Source of the DNA: Nephromyces sp. MM_2019
Taxonomy: Eukaryota; Apicomplexa; Aconoidasida; Nephromycida
Length of the DNA: 64,000 bases
Direction of reading: 5' to 3'
Assembly (NCBI GenBank): GCA_015657535.1
Contig: JADHZB010001698.1
Location: 1 to 64,000, forward strand
Shown here: positions 13,001 through 26,800 of the stretch, piece by piece
Layout: each line of letters opens with the position of its first letter
Numbering within the stretch: position 1 is the stretch's first letter
Made by a program: the position numbers and the translations under genes
The notes under the pieces: model-generated
Databases searched by the model: none
The model's input: only the letters and a program-made list of their open reading frames with translations
What the model was told of the DNA's origin: nothing

Positions 13001-14955
13001 AAAAATACAAGCAGGAATTGCAATTTGTTGCCAAATGTGCTCTATTATGATACTTTCTTGAGCTGCCTTAGACCTCGCTCTTATGGTAAGTAAGCACTCT
13101 CTAAAAACTACGCCCAATTGTTAAACTTACTTTCAGGCTGCTGGTAGGTAGATTGCTTCCCACAAGATCTCTCGCTCAATACCGTCCCAACTAGTGCAGG
13201 CCTTTGGCTTCCTGGTATATTTTAAGTTATCACTTTATCCTTCATAAATATGGCCTACCTAACGTACGTAAGAGTAATAAATCCGCGGTTTAATAACTGC
13301 TATTTGCCTGTAGTTTAATTGTTAGATGTTGATAAGCAGCCCTATACTAACCGAATTATCCAGATGCAACCAGCTTCGCAACACGATATATTATCTTTTT
13401 AGCCTGATTGCTCTTGTCGGCTTAGGAGTAACCGGCGCTAACAGTAGGGTACTGTTCTCAAATGCTATGATTATAGGTTGACAAAGCTCTCGAAGAGAAA
13501 TTTACATCTTTGTTCGCAAAGTTTTCTATGCTCAGCTTTGAGTTTTCCCCCACTCTTAATGATGGTGTTACTCCCCATTTCCCTGGCGACATGTCAGTAG
13601 CACTGCCGATCTTATCACCATATTTAAGTTATCTAATATCAGCGTCTACAATATTTTCCCCCATATGTTGACTTTTCAAACTCCATGGCATTATAGAAAG
13701 ATTAATCGAAGTAAACAACTACGCATCGTAAAGCCTTACTGCACATCCAAATTTACGCTTCATTATCAAGCCAAAAACCTTCCTGAACACAGTATTCCCG
13801 AAGTCGCAGCCAAATTGTATGACTCTCGTTCCATTTTGCAGCAAGACTGCAAAAAAAAAGATCAGTTTTTGCATAGCTATCATTTAAGCGCAATTTTCTA
13901 GTTTCTTGCTTATTGCACTACTATGCTAGTATGAATAGTTTCAGCAAGCTATGCACCGCATAAGTTACAATCAGAATATCATGTGATGGCAAGTGCTTAA
14001 ATTACTTCGAGTCAACACCTCCTTGGCTGCCACGAACTTATCTCGTATAATAGATTCCCAACATGACTTTACTTAGATAGATTACACATGTACCTGGGTG
14101 CGCTGCCGTTGGCTGCGCCAAGGTCTCTGAAACGTACCACAGGACTGGCTGCAAGCACGCGTCTAGCTTTGTTGTATTTTATAGCTGAAGGGCGTGCCAG
14201 CAATTATGAGGAATAACCCCCATATTGCTAGTTTATACGCCCCTGTGACCTCTCGGTACCTTCTATATGTGTTAATAAGAACTTGCCGCATGATCACGGC
14301 AAAATTACTTTGAATTGTCATACGCTTTACCCACTACCTTCGCTGATGCATTACCATAGCACAGGCGGTACAGTTTGACAAATTAAAACATGAAGACGCA
14401 TTCCCGTTTCTTTCGTTTTCTAATGCAAAATTCTAAAGATTTCACTATTTTTTTATCGATATTGTTCTTAAGCTAAGGAAACAAACGAATATGCGTGATA
14501 CTGCCAACCCTAGAAGTTGCTTCATGGGTTATGGCACTACCAGAAAGTCTCGGAGTGCTGATAATTTATGGGGGGCTACAAGGGTTCATATAGTGATTCG
14601 AAGAATCAGCATAAGTGAAGTCTAAAGCCCCGGATATAAATTTAGGATAAATATCAGCTTGCCCTTGTTGCTTCATTATTTAAGTATTCATTATGAGAAG
14701 ATCATGGCACACGCCGATGTGGCGCTTCTGCCATTTCCTATGATGTAATGCACTAATTAAAAACAATCTTTCACTATTTATTCTTGCATAAAGCAGGTCA
14801 CGCAGGGTCCTAGTGAAGTAAATCTGTAGCGAATGACTTTCCCCCGACGAATTGCTCAAGTATAACAAAAAAGCATAATCGCTATAAGCCCATAGGCGAA
14901 TTAATATGCTAGCCCTCTTCACTGTCCCGGTCAAGAGGCGCGTAGCTACACTCCT
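10096..14955. other. Gene-poor stretch between two plus-strand genes
   Basis: About 4.9 kb with less T bias than the flanking plus-strand gene. Small frames occur at 12134-12400 (-) and 13665-13901 (+); neither has clear splice junctions or a recognisable motif. It may hold 3' sequence of the C2CD5-like gene, the promoter and upstream exons of the PFU-like gene, or both. The only structured element I see is the inverted repeat at 10963-11042. Confidence 0.5.
10963..11042. repeat. Near-perfect 32/33-bp inverted repeat with 15-base loop
   Basis: Left arm 10963-10994 and right arm 11010-11042 are reverse complements, with about one mismatch and one length difference in the A/T run. The arms begin ATAAAAAGAATGATAT. 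The spacer is about 15 bases. Such a structure would fold into a strong hairpin. It could be a small MITE-like element, a cruciform, or a transcribed hairpin; nothing in the sequence decides between these. Confidence 0.8.
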
Positions 14956-17900
14956 ATGAGGGTAGACATGGCGGTGCGAAATGTCCAAGGATTAAACCAG
15001 AATGTGTACAGACCCTCGATTGTCCAGCGGAAAAAGCTTGAACATGCAAACTACGCACCTAGAGAACAAGTTGACAATCTCAATAGATATAGCATGCCCC
15101 CAGGGGAAGCAAAGCATCATCGGATGAGAATGCCTAGACTGGTAAGACAATTTGTACCTCTGATACGAGCGTATGACATAAAGTGTAAAGATGAAGTGGA
15201 AGCGGCGATCTTGGCTCCAAAGACTAATATTCAAAAGCCTCCGGAAGCCATGATGGTAATTACCATAGGATATATTGATAATTTCGAAGCAATACCAATA
15301 TGCGAAGGTAACGGTGATTTCCTATAAGATATTCTGCTTTCTGTGCCTTTGGCCTTTCCATGAAACCAAAGAAAATACAGCTAGGCTTTGCTCACGTGTG
15401 GGCTAGTTTAAATTATCAAGGATCAATGAAAGCTGCAAACGCTCACTCATAATATCCCTTTGGTAAACGTAGCAAAAGTGTCTGAAATATACCTGCTCTC
15501 CAATCTTAATCTTTTTTTTCTGAGGCTGAATTTTCCCTGAGCTTTATATCACCATACCTGAAAGCTTCATGATATAAACGGAAAATATTTTTTCCAACTG
15601 AGTGTTGTAAGGGTTGAACGTGATTTTACAAAATTTTTTATAAATTACCCTCTGTGAGTGAACTCTACATAGGCTGTAATTTGCACAAGATCTAATTGCA
15701 TAATCGTTGAAATTACTAGCCGAAGCTACACCCCATGAATAATTATTCCGATTGCGGGAATATTTATATGTAACTGCGAAAAATTAGATGATACAAAATG
15801 AAGGTATTCCCCAACGACCATTGCTCCTGTAATTGCATGCTATAGACGAATGCCAAGTACACTTTATGCGTGCTTTTTAATGAAAAACTCGTAAAGCAAG
15901 GCCATCTATCACTTTGTGCTATTTGGGCAAAAATAGGGCTTAACCAGTGTGTTGATTTACAAATCTCGCTATAAACTGGCTACACGATTAATTACATGAA
16001 TTTCAGACGATGACCCCAGAGAAGTGGCGATGAAATACTGCGTGAAAAATCACATTGACGATCCTGAAAAACTTCAAGGTAAGCCTGGTTTGTATTTCCT
16101 GTCTGCAATGTCATATGCGGAAATACCAACTGTAAATCGCAGTTGACTATAGTTGACACATATGAAACTTCTAAGGGAACCCAACCTTTACTCGGGTGGC
16201 ACCTGCTGCAAGAACTACAGTGAATGCCACTTGGCTAGACTCTGACATTTCTACATATTGCAAAAAGTTAACAGGAATTATTGCAATCAATACACTGAGA
16301 GTTCTCCAAGTGTCACGCGCTCACTGTAAGTAAGTTGCAAAATCTGCGATGGTAGCAAAGAATAAATTCTCAGTGGCCATTTACCCGACTTCATTAGTGG
16401 GTACCTGAAATGTTCGTTTCCATGTGTTGTAACCTTGTGATAATGAATATTCAAGCACCTATATGCTACACGACAGGAGAGTTTAACCCTACTATATAAG
16501 TTGCTTCCGGCCTATAGGCTTGTATTCTAAAACAAAAACTCCAAATTTAAGCTTCTGGACTAATCGTAGCGCCAATTGAACATCCTCAACTTTTAACCAT
16601 TAACTCTTCAGTACTCAAGAGAGTACGGTTAAAGTCACAAGTCAGCATGTATAGATAATCATACCATGATCTAGGAGTCTTCTTTCGTTAGCATGTAAAA
16701 AAGAGTTTGAGCTTACGCTTATTCCCACGATAATTGGCGGTGTATTGCTGTAGTGACACTAGCTTACATCCAGCGGTATTGGAGCAAATCCATTGACCAT
16801 CAGTAAGGCTATGTCACCGTAAGATTGCTGCTTCTAATACCTCAAAGTAAGAAGGCTACTACCAAAGGAAGCATTTAAAAGTGTCTAGGGCAGTTCTATG
16901 CGTTCGGCTAGGTGGGCTAGTAGTATAGCTAGAAGGGAAATTCTCAAATTTTAACGCGAATTCTATATGAAGTTCGTAACCCAGGGTCAAGCCCACACAA
17001 GGTAAAATAGCATAGCAACCTTAATACTTTCAGAGTTAACGCAACATATAACTAAAAACAAATTGCTGGCTTCTTTCTTACGGCCGAATGTTTTTCATGC
17101 ATCTCCTTTGTGGAAGCGCGAGGAGCGACATCCGCCTACATTCTCTTTGAAGTACCATCTTACTCAGGTGCAAAAGAACATTTTCATAAAATAATTACGA
17201 AAATCAGGGTTAAAAAAGTCTACGACGCAGTTACTTGATAGTACACATAACCTTATAAAGCCTTCTTTTCCGTATTTCATGGCCACGTACCGGTGTCGCC
17301 CTGATATCGAAAAAAAGATTAATTTTCCTTGTTTTTTTTTTTTGAAGTTTTATCACTTTTGGGTGGAAATTTTTTTTGTGTTTGTAATGTCAACCAGCAT
17401 TGGCATCACAATACCGCACGGTAGCCCCTTATTCAGCTTGTGTTTCACCCTTTAGAAAAGATTGCTAACCAATGCAATATTGGTAATTTCAGCCTAGTAA
17501 TTTACGCATTGTAGTACTAGTCTCGATATTCGAATAGCATACTGTAACGTAGTAGCCGAGTTGAAAATAAGTAAGACAGCATTTATCTATATAGAAACCA
17601 CTCAGTGCTTATAAGATTTTTCAAGCTTCTTGTTATTTAAGGCGGATAAGCGAGGCTACTGGCAAGCAAGGGGTCTAATGGGCTTAGGTGAGATATATGA
17701 AAAAGCGTTGCTTTTCACCTGAAACTATAAAAAATGATTACTCAAAAAATTAACATAAGCACTAAACCATTTTCCGTTGGAAGAAAAACAGCCATTTGTA
17801 ATTCCGCAGCCTAAGGTAGTAATATATATAACAATTTTAACATATTTCACCTTAACCTGCAGACGATTGTTTTAGTACGCTTATAACTTCGCGCATTGTG

Positions 17901-20900
17901 GCTTCTGAATCGTTAAAATAAATTTATAGCCTTCAAGAGTTTGCATGCATAGTGTAAGTCATGAAATAAAGCTAAAATAGCTTGAGTATGTGAATGCAAG
18001 CAATTTTTTAAAATTTCGTCAAGCAAACTAGCAACGCTATCCGCCGAGCATTAAAAGTTTTTTTGCCTTCCTATTATTTCATTCGAAAACGGCATATTAT
18101 TATAGTTTCACTTATAGAAAGTAGAGGCGCTAGCACGTAACTTAGGCTAAGCACGCTGCTGCCGTTATATTCTATCGCAATATATATTATGAAATATCAT
18201 CAATAGGTGCCGGAAATATGCAGAACGGTTGTTAAAGTTAGGAGATAGCTACGTAATACACACTGTCCAACGACTACGGTGACTTTTTTTTAGAGGAACC
18301 CATATGTTCCACCGAAATAAGTGCTCCTGCAGGAGACTTTCGCCCTAAACGATCTTCTAGATTGCACTTACCGCTCTGAAGTAATGATAAAACTATAGAC
18401 AGCTGAAGCCGGGTATCGTAGGATATTATAGCATCCATTAACTTATCAAGTTACTATACTATTTAGAAACTTTCTCAAGTTTTTTTAAACTTTTCAGATG
18501 GGAAGAGGCTTATGGACGACAGACTAGAGGCAAGCTAAGACTCCTGCGGGATACTATTTTCGAAAAATTTGAATAGCAAACGAGTATAATAATCGAATTA
18601 ATAATATGATTTAAGTAATTGCTATTTTATCGCTATTAAGCGTGTGTAACAATGGGTTAACAGAACTGGTACTTTGGAATGTAGTCCAAGCTGTTAGTAT
18701 TGCATGTATCCGTCTGATAGTTGTGCGTTATGATTTGCACCAAGAATAAAATCGTGCTGATCGTGTAGATTCTTAGCTTAATGGTGAAGATAAATATCCA
18801 CATTGATATAAGGCTTCTTCTCTGACAAAACTTTGTATGCAAAATGCTGATTTAATAACATACTATTGCTATAAAAAGCTAGTATTTAATTAAATTTTTT
18901 TCTCATTATTGCTTCCTTGGAGCTAAAATATTATTTTTTTCAGAGAACTTGGCTTAGTCCTACCGAACTAAAAAAGCAGCACCTTGGATTGTACTCAAGG
19001 AAGCCTGAAATGTTGTTAGAAACTTATATAAATCAATATATATCAAAGCTTATTTTTTGTGGCCATGCTTCTGGTGCTACTGTTACATCTCAACTTCAGC
19101 TAGCACTAAAATTGCCGACTAAATTACTATATTAGTAACTTTGGGTATGCTAGACATACAAATTAGGGCGAAATATTTCACTGCTTACTCTCTGTATTGA
19201 ATTACAAATCAAAATTGTAGATTAATGAAATTTTTAGTAACGCGCTATTTGTAAAACTGGTATATAGAGTTGTTCTTGGCGGGTTTCATTTAGCGCTATA
19301 CACACTTCATGCATTAACCAAGGTGAAGACCTCTTTCAGCGAAGAGTTTTCCTAATAAGCCCCACAGCTATTTTTGTTATCTAACATTGTATTCCATCTC
19401 TGTTTTCTTTTTTTTAAAAGAGAAGAAATTAAACTAATGATGAAATATATGAAGACACTTTTTAATTCTTACAGACTTGAGGATTCCCAGAAACACTTTT
19501 TAAGAGGGGGTAGCAATTTCAGTAATACAAAAAAAACCAAGGTAACGCAAAGAGACCTGCGCAAATGTGGTTTGTCGAAAGAGCACATTTGTTGCCGCTA
19601 TCAAAACTACCTCGATATAAGTTTAGTAGTTAGTACAGAATGTTTTCTAACCCATTATTCAAAAGCGATTCGAAGGAAAAGCTTTTACCACTGCTTTCCC
19701 AAAATGAGAAATTGCATTCATTTATATGAACTTCAAAGTTTCATATTTGAGGTAATAGCTGGCTCAGTGCTAGCTTCATGATGCTAAGAATGGGAGGATG
19801 GTGTCTTCTCTGCTTTTAAAATAGGCTTTGCAGGGAGAGATTCGATGCCATTACCTTTATAGCTGTGGTGTTGCCAGGAGAAATATTCGGGAAGCCATGA
19901 TTAACCAGGTAAAACAACTTATTAGATGATTGAATCGCTTGTTCGCGAGTATCTGCATTTTGATGCCAATCGAATAAAATATTAAATCCAATGCAATTTT
20001 GGCTAAGAAACATAATCCCTATACGAGGACTAGTCAATGGGGAAAAATAAAACTATTTCGCTAAAAACTAGGCTTAATATCCTGCGTAGCTACTGTAAAT
20101 AGTGCTGCTTTAAATTGCTAGTGCATGTTTTGCGCTAATCTCAATTGATCCTATGTTGACAATACAAGATTCAAAAAATATTTCTCAGTATCATAAAAAG
20201 CGAGAGGAGGAGCTATTGAAGTTCACCGAATCCTATATATTATCAAAGAGGGCCAAAAAGACTGCGGGAAAGACAGAAACAAAAAATGAGGGTTAGAATC
20301 AAATAATATAGAAATTCATTTAACGAAGTTAAGAAGGCTTGTGAGCTTCATTATCCTAGAGCACTGCGACCGTGGTGGTTTTAAAAATCTACTCATACGA
20401 AATGTCATGAGCAACCAAAATTTACGGAAAATTTCAAGCTAGGCCGTCTAAACACTTGGTTAAAAGCAGTAGAACCTACCTTTTGCTTCCCACGCTTACT
20501 ACTTGAAGATTTCAAAAAAAACATTTACTGGTTAAAAGATCGGCCGTTCAAAATAATCCCCTTTTGGTATATAATTATGAAATAACTTTCGTAGATATGA
20601 AAAAACGGAAAAGCGATCTTGCTATTCGAAGCCTAAAAGCTAGGTTTACAAACTTCTAAGCCCGAATAACAAAGATAGCAGCTAATTATATGATACTTCG
20701 CAAATTATATCACTACTTTACTAGTGAATATTTAGCTACCATTTCAATAACTCTCAGCATTAAAAAACAAGTCTACATAACATTATCTGTTACCTGCGAC
20801 TCTGCCCCTTGAGTCTGATGTTCCTAGCAAATTTTATCATCACAGTATGAATTTACTTTTACAAATTTTATTTGTAAAACCCAAGGAAACGCACTGCCCC

Positions 20901-21840
20901 AAATTGAAAATAGTTCTCATCAAATAAATACTCATTCTATTCGTTTTATTGCAGCTTCAAGTACGCAGAAAGAGAGAATCTATGATAGAAAAAAAAGGCT
21001 GCTGATGTTGTCCATTGAACATGAGAACTACGGAGAATGCACTTTCACCCCGAAAGTAAACAGGTATCTGATAATTTAATAAAGTTATTTTAAGAGTGTA
21101 CTTTATAAAAATAAAATCCGCAATGCATGGTATCGATCTTGGGTTTCTGTTCATTTTTAATATTCATATTTCGAATTGCATGCCAATGGTATAGGGTTCC
21201 CATAAGGAAATCTAGCCCAAAGAAAAGTTAAACCAAATGCTTACGAAAACATCGACCGTCATAGAAAATTGGTGAAGCTGTCCAAGTGAAGTAATATTGA
21301 TTCGCTTACGAATTCCCTGTAGCTCCAAAGGGCATGCACTCCAGGATACTTCTCAGACGCTCAGCAGCAAGAGAGTAGATGTTTCAAATTTTTCCGAGCG
21401 CACACAAAGAGTTGGTAGCTGCTAAGTGAAGAAATTTGAGCCGTTTTAACTGCAGTAATTGCATGTTGGCTCGCATTGAAGTATGGTGGCAATGTAAATC
21501 CGCATAGGTGCTACGCAATGCTATTTGACTCATGCCGTAAAGACAGTCGAACTGAGCGTTTGAGGATGCCTAAACTTCCAATTTGAAACTTCCTATTCTA
21601 CTTTTTTTGCGGCAAAGAAACAGCAAAAACAATACTTTGATAATGCTAATCAAAAAGAGTTATCAACAATGGTGGCTGCTCGTATATCCCGATTCCAACT
21701 TGGTGGTGTCATGCAAGTTAAGCTATTCCACCAGTTTAGAAAGCCATTTATTCCATAATTCTGGTGCGAAGTCCAAGTTACATACCTGTTACAGCTACTG
21801 ATTCCAGTTTTTACTGGAAAGTCGAAAACAAAGAGCTTGT
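14956..21840 (+). CDS. PFU-like domain protein with CTFTPK motif, partial model
   Basis: Phase-consistent exons 14956-15307, 16007-16078 and 16275-16325 encode VITIGYIDNFEAIPICE, then DDDPREVAMKYCVKNHIDDP, then a helix. This has the shape of PFU-like modules, with a beta hairpin, an (E/D)DDP-x-x-(V/L)A-x-x-(Y/F)C signature and a following helix. Further exons 20955-21063, 21368-21410, 21618-21716 and probably 21808-21840 encode a charged helix ending GECTFTPKVN, then DVSNFSERTQR and VAARISRFQLGG. CTF-x-P motifs of this kind accompany PFU-like modules in ciliate, apicomplexan and kinetoplastid proteins that I recall as mostly cilium- or cytoskeleton-associated. Candidate exons at 18944 and 19421-19541 may bridge the gap. 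The start (ATG 14956 or 14968), middle and stop are unresolved, and membership of both halves in one gene is inferred from family architecture. Confidence 0.55.
18944..19136 (+). CDS. Candidate exon, PFU-like gene region
   Basis: An open stretch follows a strong pyrimidine tract and CAG acceptor (18943) and runs to TAG. It reads as hydrophilic helix-like protein (TWLSPTELKKQHLGLYSRK). No canonical donor was settled, so the 3' boundary is uncertain. It lies between the two halves of the PFU-like gene in the same orientation. Could be a chance frame. Confidence 0.35.
19421..19541 (+). CDS. Candidate exon, PFU-like gene region
   Basis: Follows a T-rich tract and AAAAG acceptor, and ends at AAG|GTAACG. 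It encodes a basic helix (EEIKLMMKYMKTLFNSYRLE) and a polar tail. Start phase 2, end phase 0. Similarity unknown; the frame stays open past the donor to 19781, so exon status rests on splice signals alone. Confidence 0.35.
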
Positions 21841-23812
21841 GTGATAAATTTCACATTACGCAATATATCCCCCTGTTAAGAGGTTGGCGTTGCTGGAACT
21901 AGTCATTTGATTCAAAAAGTTGCTCCTTCAAAAATCGAACGAAAATGCCTAGTCACAGTCACAAGGTACTTTAGCCTAACGCCATTTTGAGTGAAACAAC
22001 TGGCAGTCGCTCAAATAGTTGTGCTCAAAGCTTTTTTTAAGCTTAGTTAAGCAAATTTTCGTATTATACACAACCATGGAAATACTCTTGTTTGCCTAAA
22101 AAATTATCGATATATTGCAACAATGATCGGCAGTGCTGCGAATGCATCACCTGCAGGACTCAATCTGTAAAAGTCAAGCTGGGTGTCGCATGCTATGAAC
22201 GTATTTTTCTAGAATGATATTGACATGTAGATTTGTAAATAAGATTGACTTCCATCATACTTGTTTATGGCTATAGGGTTTTACTCACAGCGTAGTTTGT
22301 ACATGAAAATTCGTGTCGAGCGTGTGGCGTCCGTGAACTCCGCAATGACATTACTAGAATGGGTTACACACAAGTGCATAGCATGAAATTGGCGCCGCTA
22401 TTCTGCACATTGAAATGCTGTACTGTTGGCTTTTGCACAATTATAATTCCTAAGTTTTATCGATTTTTGATGTACAAGTTTTCTGTTATCATGCTACGAC
22501 GTGGTTGCTGTTCCTGTTCCCGAATGGGAGTAATGCCGCCCGGCCGCTAAAGTCCCATGCATATATTCATTTTGAAATCAATAACAGCTTAACTCATAGT
22601 GTCGCGAAAAAACACATTTACACATTGCAAAACTTCTGTAAGGCTATGTTCAATTGGGTTGGCTCGGCAAATGATTTAGCGTGATAGTATACCGCTTTTG
22701 AATTCATGAAAATGTAATGGGATAGCCCACAGAGTACTTCCTGCTCAGATTGTGCGCCAACGAAATATCTCTGCGTGTGAGACCTTTTCTAAATTGCTTG
22801 AATCTGCATCTTTTCGTACCAAATCAAGGTCGTAAGTTTTGATTGTTGCATGATAAGGGCTGCTCGGGGCTTTAAAAGTCTCAAGCCTCTACTATGCCAT
22901 TTACGAGATAAAACCCCTCAAAAATTGGGCATTTATTGCCCCCTGTCTTGTATAAATAAGGTTATCAGAGCCAGTTTCTACTTTACGCAGTTATGGTATT
23001 ATTCTCTTAATTTTTTTCGTGGGGAAATTATGCTGCAAGAGGCTCAGTGGATGTAATGCCGTCTGAAACTTTTGAATGAACTTTTGTCTGCTTCATCTGC
23101 CGACTCCCTATTCTCCTACGCTTCAATCTGACTCCTAAGTAACGTAATCATCACTTCACAATAGTAGTATTTCTTGAGCACCAGCTTATTTTTAGATCAT
23201 ATTTTGTCGCTGAATTATAGACTTATAGTTAAGCAGGTTAGCTTCTATCAACTGTTTCATGTATACCCGGAATATGCTCTGCTTTGTTCGTAGCAAAGTA
23301 ACTGCTACATTAGAATCTATCTACCAGCCAAACCGACTATGAAAGCGGCCTTTCACAATGGGTCCCAGTTTTTATGATCGCACACCTCTGCTTTTAGAGG
23401 AATTTCAAGTGTGTACAAATTACTCTATGGGTGTGAAGACGTTTGGACCCTAGTTCCAAGTAACCGGCAACACACCTACCTGGGATGTAGCAGTCAGCAA
23501 TGAAACCCTATCGGACTGAAGGATCCTCGGGTTGCTGTGGAGTTATTGCATGAATCTGGAAATGTAGGCTGTACGATGTACTACCTCCGTTTCCGAAAGA
23601 TGGAAATTTCGATAAAACAGGAATTGATCATTTATTTGAATATTTAATATTTTGTGAAGTCTATTGAAGCACTTAGAGTGCCTTCTTTATCGTAGCCTAC
23701 TTTCCAGTTTAGTTAGCTTTGCGTACTGTTTTTTATGATCACTCTTAAGTCTTATGGAAATTTTTAAGGGTGAAATTATCCAACAAGCTGGTTTAACGTC
23801 ACACAAATTGTC
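21841..23812. other. Intergenic or unresolved 3' end of PFU-like gene
   Basis: About 2 kb with only short frames (22359-22550, 22850-23056) that lack clear junctions. It probably contains the last exons and 3' end of the PFU-like gene and the promoter of the SufA gene. I could not place them. Confidence 0.45.
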
Positions 23813-26800
23813 ATGGATGAAATGGCAGTTGGCAACAAATTATCAAAGCTATGGTTAATGGGCAGAAAGCCGGACTCACCAGGACTGCTGCGTAAAAATT
23901 TTTCCTCGGTTAAACAGAAGAAACTTCTACTAATATACTTCCTGTGTGTTTGTGCATTACTTGGATTATCTGCTACCTTTGCTGGTGGCATCTTTTTTTA
24001 TACCGGGAGTCCGTCTAAAGTGAATCTCCGATTTCTGGATCTACCCGCGCTCTCTAATCCTAGGATCGCAACTCCTAAAAGGAGCATATTTACCTCTTCC
24101 ACCCAATCTTCACCTGAGTTTTCTAATGTATCAGGATTTTTTATGTCTTGGAAAAACTTTCAGGCATTTGTTTTGCAGAGATTCGAAAATTTTCATTTTG
24201 AGCCTGTGCCGGTGGCTGTAGGTTCTCCACTTCAGGGCCTCACAACTCGCTCTCTTAATCAAAAAAATTTTAAAGCACGGGAAAATTTTATGGCAAGGAA
24301 CTTTCCTTCAGTGTACAATAGAGGTTTTCCGAATAATCAAATGAGCCAGAGCAATAATCTTTCGAAATTTAGACTTGCTGCTGAAGGAGAAGTCGGGTCT
24401 GCTGCTGGTAATAAGTGGGTGTTTGCTAAATTTCTTTAATTTTGCCTGCTAAGCATAAACTACATCTTTATCATTTGAATTGTAGCTTTACCAATTCTGG
24501 TTTAATTTGCGGGATTTTTTTTTATAATTATGATACATATATTGTATTTTTTCCTCCTTTTCCGCATAATTCGTTTATGCCGATCTGGAGAATGTATTTT
24601 AATTACTAGTTGCCATGTTGTTTTCATGCGTATGCACATGTCCACCTGTGCATCCATTTAAGCCAACCGAAATTGATTTTTTTAATTATATTGCATCTGT
24701 TTTAAGTGCGAATTTTTTTTCTAGGGCTTGACGTGCATATTAGGAGGATATTTTTTTCTCTTTTTTGTGAGCAAAATTTTATGATGTGTTAGAATTGCGG
24801 AGTTTTTTGTGATGTGTTTTACTGCACGGTTGTGTTATCCCTTTTTTAGACCCTACGGGTAGATTTTTGTAGTTTTTTATATTAAAATTTGCCAAGTTTC
24901 CGATGGGAATTTTGATATAGAATTCTGATATTCTTCATATTTTGAGCATAAAATGGAGGTTTTGTGCCAGAACAAAGAAATTTATCTGTTTACTAGTTTT
25001 TTTATTAAAAAAATTACGTCATATAACTAATAAAAAATTCCTAATTTCTTCTTAGCAGAATTATAGAAGCAATTTGTTAATTCTACGTTTCTTAGCATGG
25101 TTAAGCGTCGCTGCGTTAATAAGCCATGTATACATAGCTGCCTTTATTTACAGATTATATCTTATTTTATGCCCTATCCCCTTCGAGTTGTCATGAGTTG
25201 TATTTTTTTTTGTTGGCTCGTGGTGTGCAGGTTGGTTTATCTTGCACTGTTAGAGCGATTGCATTGAAGCTTTATAGAGCCAGCCTTTAAGCTATTTGAA
25301 AGATTTTATCCTTTTGGCTGTATATCGATTGATAATTTTTGTAAGTCTTTTGCTGCACTTTTTTTTTGTAGTTTTTCTTCTTAATATATCTAGATTCTCT
25401 ACGAAAACTGATATGATTCATTTGAACTGTTGCTGGTACCTTTACTTCTTTCCCAACTCGATGCTTTCACTTTTAGACGAGAACGCTGATCGGCAAAGAG
25501 TGATCGATATTAGTTCTCCCGCTTTGGAACATCTGAAGGTATGGTTTTCATCATAAATGCTTGCGTAGAACTGTAAATCTAATTATGATTTGAGCTGATA
25601 AGCTGTTTTTGCGACTCTTGTTGCGTTTAGTCACTTAAAAACAAGCTTGCGGATGGAAACCAGTTATTTTTGCGTATGGGAGTTAAGTCCGGTGGATGTA
25701 GTGGTCTATCATATACAATGGATATAATACAACAGGTGCATGATAGCTTTTCAATTTATATAGCCATGCCTATTGGTTAAGTTCCTCTTTACTTTGCAGG
25801 GAATTTTTTTCTTATAAATTATCTCTGTTTACGGTGTGAAAATATTTTATTAGCGGCGCAGGGGATTTCGTCTCATCTCTAGAATGCCTCGTTCCTGCGT
25901 GAATTCGCGTTTGCCTAACAGAAATATATCTATTGAGTGCATGTACACCTCTGCTTGAGCCGGAGGCAGTAGATTCTCAAGTTTGAATGAAGCCATGCAT
26001 ACCAGCCCTCCCCTCTTGATCTAAACGCACACGACCCATTCCACCTTGAGTGATGTAGTTGCTACATTATTACTTGTGTGAACGCTGGATACTTTTCAAG
26101 ATTCGTTTCTTTAAATGCTTGTGGATTGGGCCTTTAAATATCTCTTGGGGGGTGGTTTTACTTAAAGCTTCATATAGGGATAGATCCGCTTTCTTTTTTT
26201 TTCTTCCCGGAAAATGTTATAATGTATAATCTGCTTTGAATACGCCTGTTTTAGGATGAAATTTGTGTTATAGTTTATTACTTGCAGAGTGATATTAAAG
26301 ATGGCGATTACGTAGAGAGGTGTGAAGAACCAGGGGTCCACTGTGTTATAGACCCAAAATCTTTATTGTATCTGTTTGGAATGGAGTTAGATTATTCTGA
26401 TGAACTGATTGGCGGAGGGTTCAGGTTATATTATGTTTTCATATAACCTGTATTCTTATTGGGACCTTGAATTTAGCACTACCATTTCTTCGTGATTTTA
26501 TTTGACTTCTGCACTTGTATATCCTTCTGGAAAACTTCCTCCCGTCTCTTTTGTGTGGCTGACTCTTTGACTCTCTCTAACAGAAACCTGGGCTGAATGA
26601 TATTTCATGGTTTTTCCCTCTTGTGATTGAAAGTTTTCTGCTTTACTGCAGCTTCATTTTTGGTGGAGAACCTGCTGTAGTAGGCATATAATGTTTAATC
26701 TTTCTTAGATTGTAGAAGGTGAACGAGAGTATTTCATATTTCCTTTTATATGTCCAGTTACGCTTGATATGTTAGGTTAGGCTTTCTGATAGTTGTATTG

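Noticed and set aside
14680..15234. Minus-strand frames opposite the PFU-like first exon
   Set aside because: Antisense of a better-supported exon that joins in phase to the DDDPREVA exon.
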